Source: Collinsella sp. AF08-23
GTDB lineage: Bacteria; Actinomycetota; Coriobacteriia; Coriobacteriales; Coriobacteriaceae
Assembly: GCF_003479805.1 (NCBI RefSeq)
Contig: NZ_QUHV01000013.1
Coordinates: forward strand, 13,657-65,739
Reading direction: 5' to 3'
Length of the DNA: 52,083 nt
Made by a program: the position numbers and the translations under genes. The notes beneath the pieces were generated by a model, which did no database searches, was not told the origin of the DNA, and was given only the letters and a program-made list of their open reading frames with translations. Below, piece by piece: positions 42,053-49,598 of this stretch. Position 1 is the first letter of the stretch, and every line of letters begins with the position of its first letter.

Positions 42053-42994
42053 ATGTCCGAGAACATCGAGAACGAGAACGAGATCATGGACGAAGCCACT
42101 GTGGCCGTCGAGGCCACCGAGGCTGCCGAGGTCGAGGAGGCCGCCGACGACGTGGCCGAGACCGCTGCCGAGTCCGAGGACGCCGACGCCGAGGAGGCCG
42201 CCGAGGAGCTCTCCCTCGACGACCAGCTGTTCGACAAGGTGCAGAAGGCCGCTCGCCTGCTGCGCAACCGTAAGTTCGCCATGGGCCGTGAGGCTGAGGC
42301 CGACGCCGCCCGCGCCAGCGAACTGATGCGCGCCCTCAAGCTCCTTGAGCTCAAGCCCCAGATGGAGCAGAAGGAGATGTCCGACCTGCTGGGCATGCGT
42401 CTGCGTGAGCTCGACGGCATCCTGCGCGAGGCCGAGGAGGCCGGTGCTGTGACCCGCGTCATGCCCGAGGAAGAGGACATGCGCGCCATCCTCGTCTCCG
42501 CTAACGAGAACGCCGAGGAAATCGCCGCTTCTCTGGGCGGCAAGCGCAAGAAGCTCATCCCCCAGCTTTCTCAGCTTGACGCTGAGGATATCGTGGCCCT
42601 CATGGACAAGCTCATTGACCCGCTCACCGAGATGGGCCTGGATAACGACGACCGCAACTCCCGTGGCGGTTTTGGTGCTCGCGGTGGCGACCGTGGTCCG
42701 CGCAAGGACTTCGGCGGCCGCGGCGGTGACCGTGGCGGTCGCGGTGGCTTCGGCGGCCGTGGCGGCGATCGCGGTCCTCGCAAGGACTTTGGCGATCGCG
42801 GTCCTCGTCGCGATTTCGGCGACCGCGGCGACCGTGGTGGTCGCGGCGGCTTTGGCGACCGTGACCGCAAGTTCAGCGATCGCAACACGCGCGGCGGGTA
42901 TGGCGACCGCGGTGGCCGCGGCGGCTACGGCTCTCGTGACGACCGTGGTGGCCGTGGCAACTACGGCGACCGTCGCGGTGGTAGCCGCTACTAA
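42053..42994 (+). CDS. Acidic/RGG-repeat protein with a winged-helix-like core
   Basis: A 313-residue protein of three parts. Residues 1-60 are very acidic (E, D and A rich). Residues 60-190 are helical and look like a winged-helix domain (KVQKAARLLRNRKFAMG; LLGMRLRELDGILREAEEAGAV). Residues 202-313 are a low-complexity tail of RGG, GGFG, DRGPRKDFG and RGGYG repeats, ending GGSRY. Such RGG tails bind RNA and can drive condensation. I cannot name the family; it may be an RNA chaperone or ribosome-associated factor. AAGGAGG lies before the ATG at 42053, and a terminator follows. Codon use is strongly biased like the ribosomal protein genes here, which suggests high expression. Confidence 0.85.
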   Translation: MSENIENENEIMDEATVAVEATEAAEVEEAADDVAETAAESEDADAEEAAEELSLDDQLFDKVQKAARLLRNRKFAMGREAEADAARASELMRALKLLELKPQMEQKEMSDLLGMRLRELDGILREAEEAGAVTRVMPEEEDMRAILVSANENAEEIAASLGGKRKKLIPQLSQLDAEDIVALMDKLIDPLTEMGLDNDDRNSRGGFGARGGDRGPRKDFGGRGGDRGGRGGFGGRGGDRGPRKDFGDRGPRRDFGDRGDRGGRGGFGDRDRKFSDRNTRGGYGDRGGRGGYGSRDDRGGRGNYGDRRGGSRY

Positions 42995-43061
42995 TCGTCC
43001 CGGCCCGTATTGCCGCACGTTTGACGGCAGAGTGGGCGCAGCGTGAGGTGCTTGCATGAAG

Positions 43062-43097
43062 ACGCTCCGATCCGATTCTTCGGGCCGGAGCGTTTTT
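43062..43097 (+). terminator. Terminator after the RGG protein gene
   Basis: ACGCTCCG (43062-43069) pairs perfectly with CGGAGCGT (43086-43093), followed by a T run. Confidence 0.85.
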
Positions 43098-43164
43098 CAT
43101 ATCGACAGGGCCCCCGGGTGCCGTGCAGAGGTATAAGCGCGACGCATTGTTCGCTCGGAGCATC

Positions 43165-43588
43165 ACTGCTCGCCGTGTGTTCCTCGCGCGCCGTCAAGCG
43201 CACGCTGCGCACCCAACTCTACGAGAAGCTCCTGCGCCTTGGGGCGACGTACCGGCAGACCGCGGCGACCTTCGAGGTCGTGCAAGTCGCCGTTGAAGGC
43301 GTGGAGCAACTCGAGACTTATTTCGCGGCGTACCTACTCCAGCTGTTCTACGCGATGCTCGCTCCACCCACGCTTTTCGCGGTCCTTTCCACCGTGAGCC
43401 TGCGCGCGGCACTTGTCCTACTCGTGTGCGTGCCGCTTATCCCCGTGTCGATTGCCGCGGTGCAGACGTGGGCGAAAAAACTGTTGAGCAGGTATTGGGG
43501 CCAGTACACCGAGCTGGGCGACACGTTTCTGGAGAACAAGGCGGGCTGGCACCACCATCTGCCCAATGCCGGGGAGGATGCCCAATGA
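43165..43588 (+). pseudogene. Remnant of an ABC transporter membrane domain (CydD-like type)
   Basis: The frame to 43588 contains about 120 residues of an ABC exporter transmembrane domain: VKRTLRTQLYEKLLRLGATY, VVQVAVEGVEQLETYFAAYL, and KKLLSRYWGQYTELGDTFLE. Family members have several hundred more residues on both sides, including the nucleotide-binding domain. Here the N-terminal part is missing before about 43190. After TFLEN the sequence turns to unrelated KAGWHHHLPNAGED and stops, so the whole ATP-binding half is gone. It is the relic of a deleted transporter. The DUF454 gene that follows is intact and starts inside its last codons. Confidence 0.85.
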
Positions 43589-43959
43589 ACTTGAGACGAT
43601 GCGCGTATGCGACGTGTGGGTGCCTTGCTTTGGCTCTGGGCACCGTCGGCGCTGTGCTCCCCCTGTTGCCAGCGCTTCCATTTCTACTGTTGGCGGCGTT
43701 TTGCTTCGCTCGGGCTTCGGAGCGCCTCAACCAGTGGTTTTTGGGGACCAAGCTGTACAAGGAGAATCTTGAGGGCTACGTGTCGGATCAAGGCATGACG
43801 CGCGCGGCGAAGGTGCGCATCATGGCGGTGGTGACGGTGCTGATGTCGATTGGCTTTGCCCTGATGCATCAGGTGCCCGTCGGGCGCATCATTCTCGTGT
43901 GCGTTTGGGTGTTCCACCTCGCCTATTTCACGCTCGGCGTGAAGGAGCGCCGCGCATAG
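43585..43959 (+). CDS. DUF454 (YbaN) family inner membrane protein
   Basis: A 124-residue membrane protein of unknown function. The block LALGTVGAVLPLLPALPFLL, then CFARASERLNQWFLGTKLY and the basic MTRAAKVRIM stretch are typical of DUF454. Hydrophobic helices lie near 12-40 and 77-115. GGGGAGG precedes the ATG at 43585. The gene overlaps the last codon of the ABC remnant, which suggests that it was once the last gene of a transporter operon and outlived it. Confidence 0.88.
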   Translation: MNLRRCAYATCGCLALALGTVGAVLPLLPALPFLLLAAFCFARASERLNQWFLGTKLYKENLEGYVSDQGMTRAAKVRIMAVVTVLMSIGFALMHQVPVGRIILVCVWVFHLAYFTLGVKERRA

Positions 43960-44072
43960 GGCAGCGCTTCATCCGGAGTGGGTGCGCGCCCTGTTGGATT
44001 GCCGGGCTGCGCGGGCGCCGCGCCTCGCGCCCCGCGTGGCACCGATGCCGTACGGGGCGTTGCTTTCGTTTA

Positions 44073-44130
44073 AATTGAACTAATTGAACTAATAATTGAA
44101 CTCATATGGTAAACTCCCAGAAATTGAACT
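44073..44130 (+). promoter_or_regulatory. Four AATTGAACT repeats before the XRE-aminotransferase gene
   Basis: Exact copies of AATTGAACT lie at 44073-44081, 44082-44090, 44094-44102 and 44122-44130, all in the same orientation, in a short AT-rich window between GC-rich flanks. They occupy the promoter region and end 30 bases before the ATG at 44161. They are likely binding sites for a regulator, plausibly the XRE domain encoded by the gene itself. Confidence 0.7.
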
Positions 44131-44160
44131 ATTGGTTCCATTGACTTGTTGGGAGTGCCG

Positions 44161-45792
44161 ATGGTTGAGAAGAAGCGCATGCCTGTCGATTCGCCTGCCA
44201 CGGCGGAATCGTTCGCGCAGCACTTGCGTGAGGGCATGGACCGTCGAGGGCTCAAGCAGGCCGACTTGATTCGGATGGCGAGCCAGCGAGGGGCCAAGCT
44301 CGGAAAGAGCCAAGTGAGCCAGTACGTGAGCGGCAAAACCTTGCCGCGCCGCGCGGTTGTGCAGCTGCTATCCGATATTTTGGAAATTGAACCTAGCTTC
44401 TTGATGGGGGAGAGTGCGCCCTCCGCGTGCACGACCTCCGATCCCCCCGGGCGAGCCGAGGTGCGGCCTGCCGCCGCCCCCGAGCCCCGCATCCACATGA
44501 GCCGCCTCGACAAGAACACCGACTCCGTCGACTCGGCCAGCTCGCACCCCGAAGGGATTACCATGTCCAACGCCATCCGCACCTTTAGCAAGTCTTCCAA
44601 GCTCGACAACGTTCTCTATGATGTCCGCGGCCCCGTGGTCGACGAGGCCGCGCGCCTCGAATCCGAGGGCGCTCACATTCTCAAGCTCAACATTGGCAAC
44701 CCTGCACCGTTTGGCTTTCGCACTCCTGTCGAGGTCATCCAGGATATGCGCGAACAGCTTCCCGACTGCGAGGGCTACTCCGACAGCCGCGGTTTGTTCT
44801 CCGCACGCAAAGCGATCATGCAGTACGCGCAGCTCAAGGGCCTACCCAATGTGAGCATGGACGGCATCTACACGGGCAACGGCGTATCGGAGCTCATCAA
44901 CCTGTGCATGCAGGCACTGCTCGACACCGGTGACGAGATTCTCATTCCCGCGCCCGACTATCCGCTGTGGACCGCATGCGCCACGCTCGCCGGTGGCACG
45001 CCCGTGCATTATCTTTGCGATGAGCAGGCAGATTGGAACCCCGACCTGGCCGACATGGAGGCCAAGATCACCCCGCGCACCAAGGCGCTCGTCATCATCA
45101 ACCCCAACAATCCCACGGGTGCGGTCTATTCCAAGGACGTCCTCGAGGGCATCGTCGAGATCGCACGCAGGCACCAGCTCATGATCTTTGCGGACGAGAT
45201 CTACGACCGCCTGTGCATGGATGATGCCGAGCACGTTTCCATTGCGAGCCTGGCGTCCGACCTGTTCTGCGTCACCTTCTCCGGTCTTTCCAAGAGCCAT
45301 ATGATCGCGGGCTACCGCATCGGCTGGATGATCGTGTCGGGCAACAAACGCCTGGGCAGCGATTTCATGCTCGGCGTGAACATGCTCTCCAACATGCGCC
45401 TGTGTTCCAACGTGCCGGCGCAGTCCATCGTGCAAACCGCGCTGGGCGGGCACCAGTCTGTCAAGGATTACGTGGCGCCCGGCGGTCGCGTGTACGAGCA
45501 GCGCAACTACGTGTACGAGGCGCTGAACGCGATCGACGGCATTACGGCGGTCAAGCCCAAGGCGGCGTTTTACATTTTCCCGAAGATGGACGTGAAGAAG
45601 TTCAACATCCACGACGACGAGCAGTTCGCCCTCGACCTGCTGCACCAGAAGGGCATTCTCATCACCCGCGGCGGCGGCTTCAACTGGCCCGAGCCTGACC
45701 ACTTCCGTATCGTGTATCTGCCGCGCATGGGTGTGCTGCGCGAGGCGATGGAAGATCTGGCTGAGTTCTTTGAGACCTATCGTCAAGCGTAG
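44161..45792 (+). CDS. XRE helix-turn-helix domain fused to an AlaA-type aminotransferase
   Basis: A 544-residue protein. Residues 16-80 are an XRE helix-turn-helix (QADLIRMASQ, SQVSQYVSGKTLPRR). Residues 82-134 are a flexible linker. From M135 the sequence matches E. coli AlaA/YfbQ (FSKSSKLDNVLYDVRGPV; KLNIGNPAPFGF; PAPDYPLWTA; INPNNPTGAVYS), with the PLP lysine K378 in GLSKSHMIAGYRIGWM. AlaA makes alanine from pyruvate and glutamate. MocR regulators join GntR-type DNA-binding domains to aminotransferases; here the partner is XRE and the aminotransferase is of a catalytic lineage with all PLP residues present. An internal start at 44563 (AAGGGA upstream) might also give a free enzyme. Confidence 0.9.
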   Translation: MVEKKRMPVDSPATAESFAQHLREGMDRRGLKQADLIRMASQRGAKLGKSQVSQYVSGKTLPRRAVVQLLSDILEIEPSFLMGESAPSACTTSDPPGRAEVRPAAAPEPRIHMSRLDKNTDSVDSASSHPEGITMSNAIRTFSKSSKLDNVLYDVRGPVVDEAARLESEGAHILKLNIGNPAPFGFRTPVEVIQDMREQLPDCEGYSDSRGLFSARKAIMQYAQLKGLPNVSMDGIYTGNGVSELINLCMQALLDTGDEILIPAPDYPLWTACATLAGGTPVHYLCDEQADWNPDLADMEAKITPRTKALVIINPNNPTGAVYSKDVLEGIVEIARRHQLMIFADEIYDRLCMDDAEHVSIASLASDLFCVTFSGLSKSHMIAGYRIGWMIVSGNKRLGSDFMLGVNMLSNMRLCSNVPAQSIVQTALGGHQSVKDYVAPGGRVYEQRNYVYEALNAIDGITAVKPKAAFYIFPKMDVKKFNIHDDEQFALDLLHQKGILITRGGGFNWPEPDHFRIVYLPRMGVLREAMEDLAEFFETYRQA

Positions 45793-45874
45793 GGGCGCCA
45801 GCCACAGGGTGCGCGCCGATTCGTGTGGCCCCAGTGGCGTGAGTCGCGCCATGGCGTTTATCGAGGAGGATTCA

Positions 45875-46345
45875 GTGAAGATCACCGTGGTCGCAGTGGG
45901 CAAGCTCAAGGAGCGTTTTTGGGCGGACGCCTGCGCGGAGTACGTAAAGCGCTTGAGCGCGTATGCGAGCATCAAGATGGTCGAGATCCCCGACCGTGAT
46001 CCGGCAAAGACCGGTGGCGAGGAGGCGGGGCGCGCGCTTGAGGGCAAGGCCATTTTGGCGGCGATTCCCGAGCGGTCGCATGTGGTGCTGCTCGACATTG
46101 GGGGCAAGGAGCGTTCGAGTGAGGAGATCGCGTCGCATCTAAATGACCTGATGCTACGGGGGGAGAGCTCCATCACCTTTGTTATCGGTGGTTCGTGCGG
46201 TGTGTCGTCTGAGGTACGCGCTCGCGCCGACGAGCGCCTCTCGTTCGGGCGGATCACGTTGCCGCACAACTTGGCGCGCGTGGTGCTGCTTGAGCAGGTG
46301 TACCGTGCATTCAAGATCATGCGTGGAGAGCCCTATCACAAGTAG
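45875..46345 (+). CDS. rlmH: 23S rRNA (pseudouridine-1915-N3) methyltransferase
   Basis: RlmH is a SPOUT methyltransferase that modifies pseudouridine 1915 in helix 69. The GTG at 45875 is the start: GAGGAGGA lies four bases upstream and the protein begins with the canonical KITVVAVGKLKE. An in-frame ATG upstream (45851) lacks these signals. The 156 residues include LDIGGKERSSEE, the knot region TFVIGGSCGVS, and the C-terminal LPHNLARVVLLEQVYRAFKI with the conserved Y-HK end. Follows the aminotransferase gene by 82 bases. Confidence 0.96.
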   Translation: MKITVVAVGKLKERFWADACAEYVKRLSAYASIKMVEIPDRDPAKTGGEEAGRALEGKAILAAIPERSHVVLLDIGGKERSSEEIASHLNDLMLRGESSITFVIGGSCGVSSEVRARADERLSFGRITLPHNLARVVLLEQVYRAFKIMRGEPYHK

Positions 46346-46523
46346 CTTGCTTCTGATGCGCGCCGCTCGCAAGCGGAGCGAGGCTACCTTCGCGGGCGTG
46401 GAGTAAAAAACCGGGCTGTGATAGATGGCGTCCATATTCGGGTACGCCCTATATGCTGCGCCGTGACAGCGCCAGCGTTCAAACGTTTCATATAGACGGC
46501 GACATGTGGTGTCATGTTGGTTG

Positions 46524-46557
46524 AAAAAACGCCGACCTCAGGAGGCCGGCGTTTTTT
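46524..46557. terminator. Bidirectional terminator between rlmH and rubrerythrin
   Basis: AAAAAACGCCG (from 46524) and CGGCGTTTTTT (to 46557) flank a short loop, so the hairpin has a T run on both strands. It serves the convergent genes rlmH and rubrerythrin. Confidence 0.92.
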
Positions 46558-46591
46558 CGTTTGTGTAAGCTAGGGGACTTGCGACTAAGAC

Positions 46592-47152
46592 TTAGCCGAA
46601 GTAGCGCTGCAGCAGGCCAGCGAAGGCCTTGCCATGACGGGCCTCGTCGCGAGCCATCTCGTGCACGGTGTCGTGGATGGCATCCAGGCCAGCGGCCTTG
46701 GCGCGCTTGGCGAGGTCGAACTTGCCGGCGGTAGCGCCGTTCTCGGCCTCAACGCGCATCTCGAGGTTCTTCTTGGTGGAGGTGGTCACGACCTCGCCCA
46801 GGAGCTCGGCGAACTTGGAAGCGTGCTCGGCCTCCTCGTAAGCGGCCTTCTCCCAGTACAGGCCGATCTCCGGGTAGCCCTCGCGGTGGGCAACGCGGGC
46901 CATGGCCAGGTACATACCAACTTCAGAGCACTCGCCCTCGAAGTTGGCGCGCAGGTCGGCGATGATGTCCTCGGAGACGCCCTCCTCGTGAGCAACGCCC
47001 ACGATGTGCTCGGCGGCCCAGGTCATCTTGCCCTCCTCGACCTTGGTGAAGCGGTCGCCGGAGACGCCGCACTGGGGGCACTTGAAATCGGCGGGCAGCT
47101 CCTCGCCGTCGAACTCCTCAACGTAACCGCAAACGGGGCAAACGAACTTCAT
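46592..47152 (-). CDS. Reverse rubrerythrin (NADH peroxidase type)
   Basis: A 186-residue non-haem iron protein that reduces hydrogen peroxide in anaerobes. The rubredoxin domain is at the N-terminus (C5, C8, C25 and C28 in CPVCGY and CPQCGV), the reverse of classical rubrerythrin. The ferritin-like di-iron domain follows, with iron ligands in [22 protein letters not shown] and [11 protein letters not shown]. The ATG at 47152 is set by AAAGGAG seven bases upstream. Single gene ending at a shared terminator. It supports an anaerobic lifestyle. Confidence 0.95.
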   Translation of the reverse strand: MKFVCPVCGYVEEFDGEELPADFKCPQCGVSGDRFTKVEEGKMTWAAEHIVGVAHEEGVSEDIIADLRANFEGECSEVGMYLAMARVAHREGYPEIGLYWEKAAYEEAEHASKFAELLGEVVTTSTKKNLEMRVEAENGATAGKFDLAKRAKAAGLDAIHDTVHEMARDEARHGKAFAGLLQRYFG

Positions 47153-47780
47153 GTTTGTTCTCCTTTGAACACAGGCGATTGCGCGGGCGAACCGGTGGGT
47201 GGCTCGCGCTCGGACAACTGCATTATGGCACAGTTCCAGAATCATATGGGCCTAAAACGGAAACATATTAGGATTCATTCTTAAATAGTTCACAAATGAG
47301 CGAACGTGCAGTTCAAGGCCTTAGGGAGATGGTCATGTAATGGCGATCGGCGTGTTAACGGGGCAGATGGGGCGTTCAAGTGTCCGTCCGAACAGGCCAA
47401 GAGCTGATTGGACCCCTGCTTTTGTCTGGACGCTCAGGGAGGGGTGGCGGCGGGTGGTTCTGCGGCGGCAACGTGGCACGCGAAAAAGCGCTCAAGCCCT
47501 CAAAAGGGGGTCACAATATATCCGTTTTCGGAAAAGTGGTCAAAATACCCTGATTGTGCGCTGAAAGCGGGGCCAAAACGCTCGTGCATATTTTCTGGCG
47601 CGGGACAATCCTGGGGTTTTGTCGATGGCGGCTGGAGGCAATGGGTGCCAGGGCGCGTGGTCGGCGGAATCAGTTTGCCCAATCCTGGGCAAACGCAACT
47701 GCGTCACTGATTGCTCAGCGCACAATCAGGGTATTTTGACCACACTGAGCAAAACGTATCGGGCCGAGGGGGCGACGGTC
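47153..47780. other. Intergenic region before the DUF559 nuclease
   Basis: The 628 bases hold the rubrerythrin promoter zone (AT-rich 47230-47300), a GC-rich stretch without a gene, and the inverted-repeat element at 47536-47743. A frame open from 47619 into the nuclease gene passes through the element but has no convincing start before 47781. Confidence 0.5.
47536..47743. mobile_element. 208-bp element with perfect 29-bp inverted ends (MITE candidate)
   Basis: Positions 47536-47564 and 47715-47743 are perfect inverted copies of 29 bases, beginning GTGGTCAAAATACCC. Similarity continues outward imperfectly for about 15 bases (CCGTTTTCGG against ACGTTTTGC). The core is GC-rich, non-coding and has another local hairpin near 47678-47695 (TTTGCCCA / TGGGCAAA). 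No transposase gene and no clear target duplication. It ends 37 bases before the start codon of the DUF559 nuclease, so it may influence that gene. Confidence 0.6.
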
Positions 47781-48758
47781 ATGAGCGTATGCATTTTTGG
47801 AGAGTCAGCGCTCGAATTTATGCGATCGAGCGGACGATTGGCGCCGGAGTTTTTGGATAGACCACGCACGCAAAAACTGGATGGCTGCGGCATATCGCCA
47901 AAAGCTATGTTTGCGGACGACATGGGGCGTTTGGGTGTGAAAACGCGTCCCGTGCACATCCTGGTGTCCAAAGAGTCGGGCGCCCGCAGCCGCGACGACA
48001 TCGTGTGCCACCGCAGCGCGGCGGAGTTGCCACCTCGTTCGCTTATTTACGTGAATAGGGATGTTTTAGTGACGAGCCCGGCTCTGACATTTCTGCATCT
48101 TGCAACAGTGGACCTGCACAAGAAGCGGCAGCGCACCGTCGAGGAGCTGGCGATGATCGGCCTCGAGCTGTGCGGAACCTACCTCCTCGATGATTCATGG
48201 GATGGTCTTACCAACACGGCGAAGCCCCTGACTTCCGTCGAACAGATCGCCCGTGTGCTGGATGCGATGCCCGGAGCGCCGGGGATCGTCCGGGCCCGCG
48301 AGGCGCTTGAGCTGGTCGGTGACGGCTCCAACTCGCCCATGGAATCCGTTCTTTGCGCATTGCTTACCTGGCCGCGGCGACTCGGTGGTTATGCCCTCGG
48401 GCCTGTCTCGCTCAACCATCGCGTCTCAACCGCCGACGGGGACCGCTATGTGGACGTTGCATTCCCCGGTCATAAGGTCGGTCTCGAGTACAAGGGCCGC
48501 AAGTTCCACACGATCGAGCAGGTCGAGCGCGACGACCGCAGGCAGAACAAGCTGGTTGGCTCGGGCTGGACCATATTGAACGTCTGGTACGAGGACATTG
48601 TCGAAGAGCATCTGTACAACCAGCTCGTCGTGGACGTTGCACGTGCGATGGGCATTCGGCTGAGAATCCGCAGCAGCGGTTTCGATGCGCGTCGCAACGT
48701 GCTGCGCATGCAGCTCATCCCAGCATTCAAATGGTACGCTGCAGCGTTGGCACGGTAG
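47781..48758 (+). CDS. DUF559/Vsr-like PD-(D/E)XK nuclease-domain protein
   Basis: A 325-residue protein. The C-terminal 130 residues look like the DUF559 branch of very-short-patch-repair-like nucleases: SPMESVLCALL, then D225 in RYVDVAFPG and E236-Y-K238 in GLEYKGRKFH, giving a D-X10-E-X-K active site, and a helix with QVERDDRRQNKL. The N-terminal 190 residues (SVCIFGESALEFMRSSG; SLIYVNRDVLVTSPALTFLHLA) resemble the region before the nuclease in AbiEi-like proteins, where promoter-like beta sheets occur, but this is a weak resemblance. The ATG at 47781 follows GAGGGGGC. Next to a restriction-modification gene, so a defence role is possible. Function unproven. Confidence 0.7.
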   Translation: MSVCIFGESALEFMRSSGRLAPEFLDRPRTQKLDGCGISPKAMFADDMGRLGVKTRPVHILVSKESGARSRDDIVCHRSAAELPPRSLIYVNRDVLVTSPALTFLHLATVDLHKKRQRTVEELAMIGLELCGTYLLDDSWDGLTNTAKPLTSVEQIARVLDAMPGAPGIVRAREALELVGDGSNSPMESVLCALLTWPRRLGGYALGPVSLNHRVSTADGDRYVDVAFPGHKVGLEYKGRKFHTIEQVERDDRRQNKLVGSGWTILNVWYEDIVEEHLYNQLVVDVARAMGIRLRIRSSGFDARRNVLRMQLIPAFKWYAAALAR

Positions 48759-48895
48759 CTGGCCAAAAAACAAGAACGCCGCCAATCGCAAGGTCGCGAG
48801 AGACGGCGCGGGGTGAGGCCCGTGCGTGGGTATGGGGTCTGTCTCAGGCGGGTCATCGGGGCGAAAGGCCGCCGCAAAACGAGGCCCGAGCCCGG

Positions 48896-49426
48896 TTACA
48901 GGATTTGCACCTGACAGCTCGCCATGGTGGTGATCGCGGCGTCGTGCGCGGCGGGGGTGACGCCGGCGCTCAGGGCGGGGTTCACGCTGAGCGGGACCTC
49001 GGGCAGGTGCGCCTTGATGGTGAGGGCGTTGCTGACCACGCAGATGTCGGTGCACAGGCCGCAGAGTTCGATGGAGTCGATGGGCTCGGCGTCGTTTTGC
49101 GCGACGAGCCAGCGGGCAAGGTCGAGCGATCCGAACGAGGGCTTTTCGAACACGGGAGCGCTGCGGTGGGTGCGAACCGTCTCGAGGGCGGGTGCGAGCT
49201 CCCAGCCGGTCGTGCCGGCGATGCAGTGGGGAATGGGCAGGTTGCGACCCTCTTGCGTGGTTGCGTAGTCGCTGCCGTGGGTGTCTTTGGTGAAAACGAC
49301 CGTGCCGCTGAAGCTGCTGGCGCGTTGGGCGACCGCCTCGACGATGGCCTGCGCCTCGGGCGTGCCCAGGGCGCCGTCGATGAAGTCATTTTGCATGTCG
49401 ATGACGACAAGGTAGGAGTTGGACAT
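48896..49426 (-). CDS. Isochorismatase-family cysteine hydrolase (nicotinamidase-like)
   Basis: A 176-residue cytoplasmic hydrolase. The triad is visible: D10 in VVIDMQNDF, the lysine of FEKPSFGS and the cysteine of GLCTDICVV. The GTTGWELAP loop is typical of nicotinamidase-like members, which convert nicotinamide to nicotinate for NAD salvage. However, the metal-binding histidine pattern of PncA (DxHxxxH) is here KDTHGSDY, with one histidine, so the substrate is uncertain. AAGGAG precedes the ATG at 49426. It is divergent from the restriction-modification gene. Confidence 0.88.
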   Translation of the reverse strand: MSNSYLVVIDMQNDFIDGALGTPEAQAIVEAVAQRASSFSGTVVFTKDTHGSDYATTQEGRNLPIPHCIAGTTGWELAPALETVRTHRSAPVFEKPSFGSLDLARWLVAQNDAEPIDSIELCGLCTDICVVSNALTIKAHLPEVPLSVNPALSAGVTPAAHDAAITTMASCQVQIL

Positions 49427-49531
49427 GGCGAGGGCTCCTTTGGTGTGGGAATTGCGTTGATCAATATTGTATAGGCGATGCGAAGGGAATACGGGCAAGC
49501 ATTGGTTCCCGCCAATCCGACTGCACCTACT

Positions 49532-49583
49532 TTGAGGAACGTCTGTTCGATCGGTACAATACAGAGATCGAACAGGCGTTCCT
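49532..49583 (+). promoter_or_regulatory. Promoter of the restriction-modification gene inside a GATC-bearing inverted repeat
   Basis: TTGAGG (49532-49537), a 17-bp spacer and TACAAT (49555-49560) make a good promoter, 39 bases before the GTG. It lies within an 18-bp inverted repeat (49535-49552 and 49566-49583, 17 of 18 matching, 13-bp spacer). The inner ends of the arms are GATC at 49549-49552 and 49566-49569, one on each side of the -10 box. Confidence 0.7.
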
Positions 49584-49598
49584 AATAAGGTGGAAATC

